Below, in pieces: positions 1 to 5,235 of a stretch of DNA of 5,235 nucleotides (positions are counted from its first letter, which is position 1; each line of letters opens with the position of its first letter). The notes beneath the pieces are model-generated. The model worked only from the letters and a program-made list of their open reading frames with translations, was not told where the DNA came from and did no database searches. Source of the stretch: Acidimicrobiaceae bacterium (GTDB taxonomy: Bacteria; Actinomycetota; Acidimicrobiia; Acidimicrobiales; Bog-793). The stretch covers positions 1 through 5,235 of the forward strand of contig JAODBN010000224.1 of the NCBI GenBank assembly GCA_025463965.1, given 5' to 3'. Position numbers and translations under genes: made by a program.

Positions 1-1710
1 CGAGTCCACGAGCCGCGGTTGCCGTCGGCCGCGCAGAAGCGAGGCGAGCCCGGCGAGCAGTCCGAGACCGGCCGAGACGGCGAAGACGACAATGAGGCCC
101 TGATGGAACGGCCCGGCGATCAGGCGAGGGAAGAACTCCGTGCCCGTGACGACGCGCCGGGCTGTGGCCGACAGGGTGGACAGCACCCCGCTCGCCGCCA
201 ATAGGTGCTGCAACGGGTTCACCCCGAGCACCGCGGCGAACAGCGACGAGACCGGCGGCAGGCCGGCGACCTGGTGGGCGACGGCGTGCGGCACGCCCTG
301 GCGCTGCAGGCCGTTCGTGAGCGAGCGGGGCAGATTGCTCGCCAACCCGGCGATCATGAGGGTGAAAAAGACCCCGACCGACAGGGCGGTGCCCGCGTTC
401 TGGAAGGTCGCTCGCATCCCCGACGCCACGCCGCGGTACCTGGCCGGGACGCTGCTCATGATCGAGGAGGTGTTGGGAGCGGCGAACATGCCGCTCCCGA
501 TCCCGTTGACGGCGATGAACACGGCGAAGGCCCAGTAGGGAAAGTCGACGGGAAGGAGCATGAGGGCGATGAAGCTGCCCGAGAAGAGGACCATGCCGGC
601 CGTGGACATACCGCGCGCGCCGAATCGGTCCGAGAGCATCCCGGCGAGTGGGCCGGACACGAGGAAGCCGCCGGTCAGCGGCAGCAGGAAGACGCCCGCC
701 CACAGCGGAGTCTGGCTGAAGCTGTAGCCGTGCTGGGGAAGCCACACGCCCTGGAGCCAGAAGATCAGGATGAACTGCAGCCCACCTCGAGCGATCGAGA
801 CGGCGAAGCTCGCCACGTTGCCCGCGGTGAAGGCTCGGATGCGGAACAGGCTGAGCTCGAACAGCGGCTCGGCGACTCGCATCTCGATAATCACGAACGC
901 GACGAGCAACGCGGTGCCGCCAACGAGCAGGCCGACCACGAAGGGATTGGTCCACCCCATGGTCGAGTCCCCGTAGGGCTGGATGCCGTAGGTGGCGGCG
1001 ACGAGGATGGCGCCCAAGCCCACGGCGAAGGTCGCATTCCCCCACCAGTCGATGCGGCCGCCTTGTCGCTGCCCCACCTCTCGCAGCTTCCAGTAGGCCC
1101 ACAGGGTCCCGAACACGCCGACCGGGACGTTGACCCAGAACACCAGCCGCCAGTCCACGGTCGCGAGCAGCCCGCCCGCCACGAGGCCGATGAACATGCC
1201 CGACAGGCCCGCGACCTGGTTGAGCCCGAGGGCGAACCCGCGCCGCTCCGGGGGAAAGGCGTCGGTGAGGATCGCCGCGGAGTTGGCGGTGAGCATTGAT
1301 CCACCGAGGGCCTGGACGACCCGCCAGCCGATCAGCCACTGCGCCCCCGCCGCCCCGTTGTAGGGACAGAGCGACAGCAATATCGAGGAGATGGTGAAGA
1401 CCACGAAGCCGGCGTTGTAGATCTTGACCCGACCGAACATGTCGCCGAGCCGGCCGAAGGTGACGACGGTGACCGCCTGTACGAGGCGGTAGCCCATGAT
1501 CATCCAGAGCAGGTAGCCGATGTTGCCGGCGGCGAGCGGGTCCAAATGGATGGCCCGGAAGATGGCCGGCAGTGCGATGATGACGATGGACCCGTCCAGC
1601 AAGGTGATGAACAGCGCAGCCGTCGTGTTGGCCAGCGCCACCCACTGGTAGCGCTCGTCGCTCCCCGCCGCCTGCGGCTTCCCGGTCTTCTTGCGCAGCA
1701 ATGCAGCCAT
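1..1710 (-). CDS. DHA2-family (EmrB/QacA-like) MFS drug:H+ antiporter, C-terminus cut by window edge
   Basis: Probable inner-membrane multidrug exporter driven by proton antiport. The reverse strand reads open for 570 codons from ATG at 1710 to the window edge, with no stop reached. By eye there are about 14 hydrophobic helices, near residues 26-48, 65-85, 97-115, 123-147, 158-182, 187-207, 223-243, 255-274, 294-319, 335-357, 366-388, 391-414, 434-456 and 536-558. Helix 1 carries the DHA2 pattern LLDGSIVIIALP (37-48) with Asp39. MFS motif A is GRLGDMFGR (86-94), and motif B follows around WRVVQALGG (129-137) with Arg130. The motif C region (171-180) reads GMFIGLVAGG, with Leu176 where the family usually has proline. 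A loop of about 75 residues precedes helix 14 and contains LPPVSSLFAAVLG (484-496), a pattern I associate with actinobacterial members. Little is probably missing, because helix 14 and a basic tail are present. It is cotranscribed with the upstream marR, which suggests ligand-induced expression. The substrate cannot be read from the sequence. Confidence 0.93.
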   Translation of the reverse strand, partial: MAALLRKKTGKPQAAGSDERYQWVALANTTAALFITLLDGSIVIIALPAIFRAIHLDPLAAGNIGYLLWMIMGYRLVQAVTVVTFGRLGDMFGRVKIYNAGFVVFTISSILLSLCPYNGAAGAQWLIGWRVVQALGGSMLTANSAAILTDAFPPERRGFALGLNQVAGLSGMFIGLVAGGLLATVDWRLVFWVNVPVGVFGTLWAYWKLREVGQRQGGRIDWWGNATFAVGLGAILVAATYGIQPYGDSTMGWTNPFVVGLLVGGTALLVAFVIIEMRVAEPLFELSLFRIRAFTAGNVASFAVSIARGGLQFILIFWLQGVWLPQHGYSFSQTPLWAGVFLLPLTGGFLVSGPLAGMLSDRFGARGMSTAGMVLFSGSFIALMLLPVDFPYWAFAVFIAVNGIGSGMFAAPNTSSIMSSVPARYRGVASGMRATFQNAGTALSVGVFFTLMIAGLASNLPRSLTNGLQRQGVPHAVAHQVAGLPPVSSLFAAVLGVNPLQHLLAASGVLSTLSATARRVVTGTEFFPRLIAGPFHQGLIVVFAVSAGLGLLAGLASLLRGRRQPRLVDS

Positions 1711-1712
1711 CA
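1708..1712 (-). promoter_or_regulatory. TGATG stop-start overlap coupling marR to the MFS gene
   Basis: The marR stop TGA (1712-1710) and the MFS start ATG (1710-1708) share one A. The 15 bases upstream of the ATG (GGCTCACAGCGTTTG on the minus strand) contain no clear Shine-Dalgarno sequence, so translation probably re-initiates after marR terminates. A TTG codon lies directly upstream in frame, but ATG is the more natural start. Confidence 0.75.
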
Positions 1713-2147
1713 AACGCTGTGAGCCAGTCGCTCGATCAGCGGTGCGACCTCGGCCAGTTGTCGCAGCTCGGCGGTCGTGAAACCGCTCGAGAGGGCCTTG
1801 GCAAGTTGCTGGGCCCGGGCACTGCGAATGTCGCGTAGCGCCTCGCGCCCGTGTTCGCTGATCGACATCACCACCCGCCTCCCGTCCAACGGGTCGGGGT
1901 TTCGCTCGACGACCCCTCGTGCCTCGAGACCGGCGAGGGTCGCTCCCATCGACTGCGGGCTGATGTGCTCGGCCCGGGCGAGCTCGGCGGACGTGCTCGG
2001 TCCGTAATGGTCGAGCCGAGCGAGCGCCGAGAGCTCTGGGGCGGTGAGGTCTCTCGGCGCATCGGTTTGGCGCACCCGGCGTCGAAGCAGGTTGATGCTC
2101 ATGAGGAGCGCCGCCGCGATCTCGTCTACCTCGAGTGTCTCGGTCAT
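1710..2147 (-). CDS. MarR-family winged-helix transcriptional regulator
   Basis: A 145-residue protein, the usual length for a dimeric MarR repressor. The N-terminal helix (about 5-28) and C-terminal helices (about 98-143) would form the dimer interface. The winged helix-turn-helix spans about 34-97: TSAELARAE (52-60) leads into the recognition helix SPQSMGATLAGLEARG (63-78), followed by the wing NPDPLDGRR (83-91) with the family's conserved Asp88 and Arg90/Arg91. The protein has no cysteine, so it is not a thiol-based sensor of the OhrR kind; a small-molecule ligand is more likely. The ATG at 2147 is the only usable start, because an in-frame TAG lies 10-12 bases upstream (2159-2157). It is the first gene of a two-gene operon with the MFS exporter and diverges from the ABC-F gene. 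By family precedent it probably represses its own operon. The effector is unknown. Confidence 0.95.
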   Translation of the reverse strand: MTETLEVDEIAAALLMSINLLRRRVRQTDAPRDLTAPELSALARLDHYGPSTSAELARAEHISPQSMGATLAGLEARGVVERNPDPLDGRRVVMSISEHGREALRDIRSARAQQLAKALSSGFTTAELRQLAEVAPLIERLAHSV

Positions 2148-2150
2148 ACC

Positions 2151-2166
2151 ATAAGCCTACTCTTAT
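2151..2166. promoter_or_regulatory. Candidate MarR operator, inverted repeat ATAAG-N6-CTTAT
   Basis: A perfect 5-bp-arm inverted repeat of 16 bp in total sits in an AT-rich patch within otherwise GC-rich DNA. It ends 4 bases upstream of the marR ATG and covers the proposed -10 box. The size, symmetry and location match the autoregulatory sites of MarR proteins, although the arms are short. The assignment is inferred from position. Confidence 0.5.
2154..2159 (-). promoter_or_regulatory. Putative -10 box (TAGGCT) for a leaderless marR-MFS transcript
   Basis: TAGGCT fits TANNNT and occupies -12 to -7 counted from the A of the marR ATG, the position expected if transcription begins at the start codon, as is common in actinobacteria. 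A purine-rich AGGAG lies on the minus strand at 2177-2173, but it is 25 bases from the ATG and too far to act as its ribosome-binding site. I see no good -35 box. A weak Shine-Dalgarno reading (AGTAGG, 8 bases from the ATG) is the alternative. Confidence 0.4.
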
Positions 2167-2233
2167 CAGTTTCTCCTGCTAGATCGCCGCGCACCCGGAC
2201 AGGCGGTCCTGCCCAGACGCCGGAGAGGGGCTG

Positions 2234-2250
2234 GTGTGTCCACGTCACAC
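2234..2250. repeat. Inverted repeat GTGTG-N7-CACAC in the divergent promoter region
   Basis: Two perfect 5-bp arms are separated by TCCACGT. The repeat lies 70-86 bases upstream of the ABC-F start codon and about 90 bases upstream of marR. A 17-bp dyad between divergent genes could bind a dimeric regulator. It does not resemble the ATAAG dyad beside marR, so a shared regulator is not indicated. Chance occurrence is possible. Confidence 0.3.
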
Positions 2251-2272
2251 GCTCTCAGCCATCAGGGCAGGT

Positions 2273-2283
2273 GAACGCTGTTC
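2273..2283. repeat. Short palindrome GAAC-GCT-GTTC next to the ABC-F -35 region
   Basis: Perfect 4-bp arms flank a 3-base centre, covering -47 to -37 if transcription of the ABC-F gene starts at its GTG. The arms are those of the Gram-positive LexA SOS box (GAAC-N4-GTTC), but the spacer is one base short, so it should not be called an SOS box. It could still be an operator for another protein. Confidence 0.3.
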
Positions 2284-2307
2284 GCCGGGGCAGCGCCGCG
2301 GTGCCTC

Positions 2308-2313
2308 TACCGT
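2308..2313 (+). promoter_or_regulatory. Putative -10 box (TACCGT) for a leaderless ABC-F transcript
   Basis: TACCGT fits TANNNT and spans -12 to -7 relative to the G of the GTG start at 2320. No Shine-Dalgarno sequence stands between it and the start codon (GATCGG only), which favours a leaderless message. No convincing -35 hexamer is visible; TTCGCC at 2281-2286 is the nearest candidate, with an overlong 21-base spacer. Confidence 0.45.
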
Positions 2314-2319
2314 GATCGG

Positions 2320-4101
2320 GTGCCCGTCCTCGTCGATGCCGCCGCCGTCTCGGTCGCCCGTTCGGATCGGGTGCTCTTCGACGACCTGTCCGTGACCGTC
2401 ACCGAGCACGACCGCCTGGGAGTGGTCGGCATCAACGGCACCGGCAAGTCGACCCTGCTTCGGGTGCTCGCCGGCCTTCAGTCCCCCGACTCCGGCCAGG
2501 TCCGGCGCGGGCGCGGGACCCGGGTCGGCGTGCTCGACCAGGAGGCGCCGCTGCCTGAGGGCACCGTCTCCGACGCGGTCGGGGACACCTGGGAGGCCGC
2601 CGCGATCCTCGAGCGCCTCGGCATGTCGGCGGTCGCCGATCGCCAGGTCTCGCAGCTCTCGGGAGGCCAGGCCAAGCGGGTGGCGCTCGCCCGGGTGCTC
2701 GTCAACCCCGCCGAGCTGCTGGTGCTTGATGAGCCGACCAACCATCTCGACCTTCCCGCCATCGCCTGGCTCGAGGCGTGGCTGTCGCGTTTTTCAGGCG
2801 GCGTGATCCTCGTCAGCCACGACCGCCACGTCCTCGACCGCGTGACCACCCGCATGATCGAGCTCGATCGCGGACACGCGTACGTCCATCCCGGCGGCTA
2901 TGCCGGCTACCTGGCTGCCGGCTTGGAGCGGGCAGGCCAGGCGGCGGAGGCGGATGCGACCCGGCGCAACCTCGCCCGGCGCGAGCTTGCGTGGCTTCGG
3001 CGGGGGGCGCCGGCGCGGACACGCAAACCCCAGGCCAGGGTGGACGCGGCCCGGCGCCTGCTCGCCACGGGCCCAGAGGCCGCCGCGCGGGGCAACGCGC
3101 TCGAGCTGGCGTTTGACACCCCACGGCTCGGCACGAAGGTGATCGAGGTGCACGGGGCCTCCGTCGGCTACGACCCCGGCGGCGATCCCGTTCTCTCGGG
3201 CGTGTTGCTGGACCTCGACCCCCGCGAGCGCCTCGGGATCGTCGGGCTCAACGGATCGGGCAAGTCCACCCTGCTCGAGCTGCTGGCTGGACGCAGGGCG
3301 CCGATCGCCGGACGCGTCGAGCAGGGCCCCACCGTCCGCCTCGGCTACTTCGCCCAGCAGGGGCCGGACCTCGATCCGGGCGCTCGAGTGCAAGACCTCG
3401 TCGCCGGTCCGACCCGAGCGCCCGGCGACCCGGCGGACATACGGCTGATGGAGCGGTTCTGGTTCACCGGAGAACTCCCGTGGGCGACCGTCGGGACGCT
3501 GTCGGGGGGCGAGCGTCGCCGCCTGCAGCTCTTGATGGTGCTTGCGGAGCGGCCGAACGTCCTGCTGCTTGACGAGCCGACCAACGACCTCGACCTCGAC
3601 ACCCTGCGAGCGCTGGAGGATTTCCTCGAGGACTGGCCGGGCGCCCTCGTCACGGTGAGCCACGACCGGACCTTTCTCGACCGGGTCACCGACCGGTTGG
3701 TGCTGTGTCGCGACGGGCGCGTGGCGGAAGTCGCCGGCGGGCTGCCGGCCTGGATCGCCGACGCCGCTGCCGGAGAGGGCCGTCGCGCACTCGAACCGGT
3801 GAGGCGATCTCCCGCCGCCCCCACCCCGGCGCAAACGGCGGATCAGGCCGCCGGTTCGGCCCTCGGCCAGCGCCAGCGCTCGGCGAGCACCGTCAGCTTC
3901 CAGCTGCGCCAGCTAGACAAGGATCTCGCCCGCCTGACACGTGAGCGTGACCGCGTCGCCGAACGGTTCGAAGGGGCAGCCGGTCACGAAGAGCTGTCGC
4001 GCCTCGGCGCGGAGCTCGCCGCCGCCCAGACCCGGCTCGAAGAGGCCGAGGAGCGCTGGCTGGCCCTCGCCGAGGAATCCGAGGAGCACGCCGGCCGCTA
4101 G
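2320..4101 (+). CDS. ABC-F ATPase, Uup-like, with C-terminal coiled coil
   Basis: A soluble protein of 593 residues with two ATPase domains and no membrane segments, so it is not a transporter. Domain 1 (about 1-200) has Walker A GINGTGKST (37-45), signature LSGGQ (113-117), Walker B LLVLDEP (133-139) and switch SHDR (166-169). Domain 2 (about 273-475) has Walker A GLNGSGKST (309-317), signature LSGGE (394-398), Walker B LLLDEP (415-420) and SHDR (447-450). All catalytic residues are intact at both sites. The linker (about 200-270) contains ELAWLRRGAPARTRKPQARV (222-241), characteristic of the Uup branch rather than of EttA or antibiotic-resistance ABC-Fs. An Ala/Pro-rich spacer (about 480-520) leads to a charged coiled coil (about 525-590), like the Uup C-terminal domain. 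E. coli Uup is linked to transposon excision, branched DNA and ribosome function; the role here is inferred. GTG at 2320 is the only ATG/GTG start before an upstream in-frame TGA (2272-2274). A resistance role is possible given the divergent efflux operon, but less likely. Confidence 0.93.
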   Translation: MPVLVDAAAVSVARSDRVLFDDLSVTVTEHDRLGVVGINGTGKSTLLRVLAGLQSPDSGQVRRGRGTRVGVLDQEAPLPEGTVSDAVGDTWEAAAILERLGMSAVADRQVSQLSGGQAKRVALARVLVNPAELLVLDEPTNHLDLPAIAWLEAWLSRFSGGVILVSHDRHVLDRVTTRMIELDRGHAYVHPGGYAGYLAAGLERAGQAAEADATRRNLARRELAWLRRGAPARTRKPQARVDAARRLLATGPEAAARGNALELAFDTPRLGTKVIEVHGASVGYDPGGDPVLSGVLLDLDPRERLGIVGLNGSGKSTLLELLAGRRAPIAGRVEQGPTVRLGYFAQQGPDLDPGARVQDLVAGPTRAPGDPADIRLMERFWFTGELPWATVGTLSGGERRRLQLLMVLAERPNVLLLDEPTNDLDLDTLRALEDFLEDWPGALVTVSHDRTFLDRVTDRLVLCRDGRVAEVAGGLPAWIADAAAGEGRRALEPVRRSPAAPTPAQTADQAAGSALGQRQRSASTVSFQLRQLDKDLARLTRERDRVAERFEGAAGHEELSRLGAELAAAQTRLEEAEERWLALAEESEEHAGR

Positions 4102-4125
4102 CGAGGCGGGCGCGAATCGGTTGGC

Positions 4126-5235
4126 TTAGAAGCGCTCCCGGCGCACGGTCGCCCGGCGTCCCCGGATCTTCGCGTCGCGAAGCGCCTCGATCACCTCGCC
4201 GGCCGAGCTCTCGGGGACCTCCACGAGCGAGAAGCGCTGGGCGATCTCGATGGCGCCGATGTCGCGACCGCTGAGACTGGTCTCCCCGGTGATCGCGCCG
4301 ACGAGGTCCTGAGGCCGCATGCCGGCGTCGCGGCCGACGCCGATATAGAGGCGTGCCGTCGCGCCACCGGTCCTTCCGCCCTGGCCGGTGCGGGGCCGCT
4401 CGCCTCGAGCCGGCCGCCGCTCGGGACGTCCGGCCGAACGCTCCGCCGAACGCTCGGGCGCCGCAGCGACCTCGGGGATCTCCTCGTCGTCGGCGTCCGG
4501 GCCGCCCACCGCGCCATGCGCGAGCTTCACCGCGGCGAGCGCCACGTCCATGAGGTCGAACTCGTCGCCGAGCGATTCGACCACGACCCGGAAGCCGTCG
4601 AGATCGTCTTCGAGCAGGGTCTCGCGCAGCGCCGCCCTCGTCAGGTCAAGGCGCCTGGCCCGCAGGTCGGCGACGGTCGGCACCTTGCCGATGGCGATCT
4701 TGCGCTTGGTCACCCGCTCGATGGTCTTCAGCATCCGGTGCTCTCGGGGCTCGGCCAAGGTGATGGCGACGCCCTCACGACCGGCGCGCCCGACACGGCC
4801 CATGCGGTGCACGTAGGAGTCGACCGAGGAGGGAACGTCGAAGTTGACGACGTGCGAGAGCTGATCGATGTCGAGCCCGCGCGCTGCCACGTCGGTCGCG
4901 ACGAGGAGCTCGGACGCTCCGCTCCGCAACCGGCCCATCACCCGGTCGCGCTGCTCCTGGCTCATGCCTCCGTGCAACGCCTCCGCCCGGTACCCGCGGC
5001 CGTTCAGCGTCTCGGTGAGGCTGTCGACCGCCTCGCGGGTGCGGCAGAACACGAGGGCGGCGGTCGGCGCCTCGACGTCGAGGACCCGTCCGAGCACCGC
5101 CGCCTTGTGGGCCCGCTGCACCACGTAGGCGCTGTGGCGCACCCGGGACGCCTCGTGCTCTCCGCTCACCTGCTCGGCGATCCGGATCCGTTCGGGGTCC
5201 TTCAGATGCCGCCGGCCGATGGCGTCGATGCGCGC
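4126..5235 (-). CDS. deaD: DEAD-box RNA helicase, DeaD/CsdA type, N-terminal part outside window
   Basis: The C-terminal 369 residues of an ATP-dependent RNA helicase; the frame is open to the right edge, so the RecA1 core (Walker A, DEAD, SAT) lies beyond it. The first visible residues (ARIDAIGRRHLKDPERIRIA) match the stretch just after motif III in DeaD proteins. The RecA2 domain shows motif IV VFCRT (62-66 of the fragment), motif V ATDVAARGLD (113-122) and motif VI HRMGRVGRAGR (143-153), all intact. A low-complexity linker rich in Arg, Glu and Pro (about 246-292) leads to a DbpA/CsdA-type RNA-binding domain of RRM fold (about 293-367), starting at ARLYIGVGRDAGMRPQDLVG. This architecture fits DeaD/CsdA, which helps ribosome assembly and RNA turnover, notably in the cold; the specific role here is inferred. 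An in-frame GTG at 5169 lies inside the RecA2 domain and is not the true start. It converges on the ABC-F gene with 24 nt between stops, and no clear intrinsic terminator is visible. Confidence 0.93.
   Translation of the reverse strand, partial: ARIDAIGRRHLKDPERIRIAEQVSGEHEASRVRHSAYVVQRAHKAAVLGRVLDVEAPTAALVFCRTREAVDSLTETLNGRGYRAEALHGGMSQEQRDRVMGRLRSGASELLVATDVAARGLDIDQLSHVVNFDVPSSVDSYVHRMGRVGRAGREGVAITLAEPREHRMLKTIERVTKRKIAIGKVPTVADLRARRLDLTRAALRETLLEDDLDGFRVVVESLGDEFDLMDVALAAVKLAHGAVGGPDADDEEIPEVAAAPERSAERSAGRPERRPARGERPRTGQGGRTGGATARLYIGVGRDAGMRPQDLVGAITGETSLSGRDIGAIEIAQRFSLVEVPESSAGEVIEALRDAKIRGRRATVRRERF
4433..4456. repeat. Two tandem 12-bp units within the helicase linker
   Basis: GCCGAACGCTC at 4433-4443 recurs at 4445-4455, giving two 12-bp units that differ only at the last base. 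They are in frame and encode Glu-Arg-Ser-Ala twice in the disordered linker before the RNA-binding domain. This looks like a small in-frame slippage duplication in a region that tolerates length change. Confidence 0.7.

Noticed and set aside
205..1299. Long plus-strand open frame of 364 codons opposite the MFS gene
   Set aside because: It is antisense to a clear 14-helix transporter. Its product is a low-complexity Glu/Arg/Gly/His-rich chain with no fold or motif, which is the usual by-product of GC-biased third positions.
2144..2152. Two-codon open frame ATG-GTA-TGA (minus strand) whose stop overlaps the marR ATG
   Set aside because: It could be a minimal upstream frame, but with leaderless transcription inferred from the marR ATG it would lie outside the message. 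Such short patterns arise easily by chance.
2173..2177. AGGAG on the minus strand upstream of marR as its ribosome-binding site
   Set aside because: It lies 25 bases from the ATG, beyond functional spacing, and an in-frame TAG at 2159-2157 rules out an earlier marR start that could use it.
2794..3834. Minus-strand open frame of 346 codons opposite the ABC-F gene
   Set aside because: The plus strand carries intact ABC-F motifs throughout this interval. The antisense product has no recognisable domain and is explained by codon bias.
4090..4125. Possible terminator between the convergent ABC-F and helicase genes
   Set aside because: The only stem I can draw is CCGC/GCGG with a 7-base loop (4095-4109), and no T tract follows on either strand. 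That is too weak to call.
4388..4816. Plus-strand open frame of 142 codons opposite the helicase gene
   Set aside because: Its Ser/Arg/Ala-rich product has no motif and lies antisense to conserved helicase motif VI and the linker.
5167..5169. GTG on the minus strand as the start of the helicase gene
   Set aside because: The reading frame stays open to the window edge, and the residues upstream of this codon match DeaD proteins, so the GTG encodes an internal valine.

Overview
This window comes from a G+C-rich bacterium, most likely an actinomycetote. Three things suggest this: strong GC bias at third codon positions, an ABC-F protein whose linker resembles the actinobacterial Uup-like type, and two genes with a TANNNT -10 box exactly where a leaderless transcript would need it. 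I cannot place the organism more finely. There are four real protein genes and almost no spare DNA. I found no RNA gene, insertion sequence or CRISPR array.

Layout, left to right. Positions 1-1710 (minus strand) hold a 14-helix DHA2-type (EmrB/QacA-like) major facilitator drug/proton antiporter, cut at its C-terminus by the window edge. Positions 1710-2147 (minus) hold a MarR-family winged-helix regulator. Its stop codon shares one base with the transporter start (TGATG), so the pair is a translationally coupled marR-efflux operon. Positions 2148-2319 are a 172-bp divergent promoter region. It holds a candidate MarR operator over the marR -10 box, two further short inverted repeats, and a second -10 box for the opposite gene. 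Positions 2320-4101 (plus) hold a complete twin-ATPase ABC-F protein of the Uup-like branch with a C-terminal coiled coil. Positions 4126-5235 (minus) hold the C-terminal two thirds or so of a DeaD/CsdA-type DEAD-box RNA helicase, which converges on the ABC-F gene with a 24-nt gap between stop codons.

Functional reading. The MarR protein probably represses its own operon and releases it when a drug or metabolite binds, inducing the exporter. The ABC-F and DeaD proteins are soluble nucleic-acid or ribosome-associated ATPases, probably housekeeping, and need not belong to the efflux circuit. I see no convincing previously undescribed system. The points most worth checking are the two inferred leaderless starts, the operator-promoter overlap, the change in the transporter's antiporter motif, and an odd palindrome next to the -35 region of the ABC-F gene.
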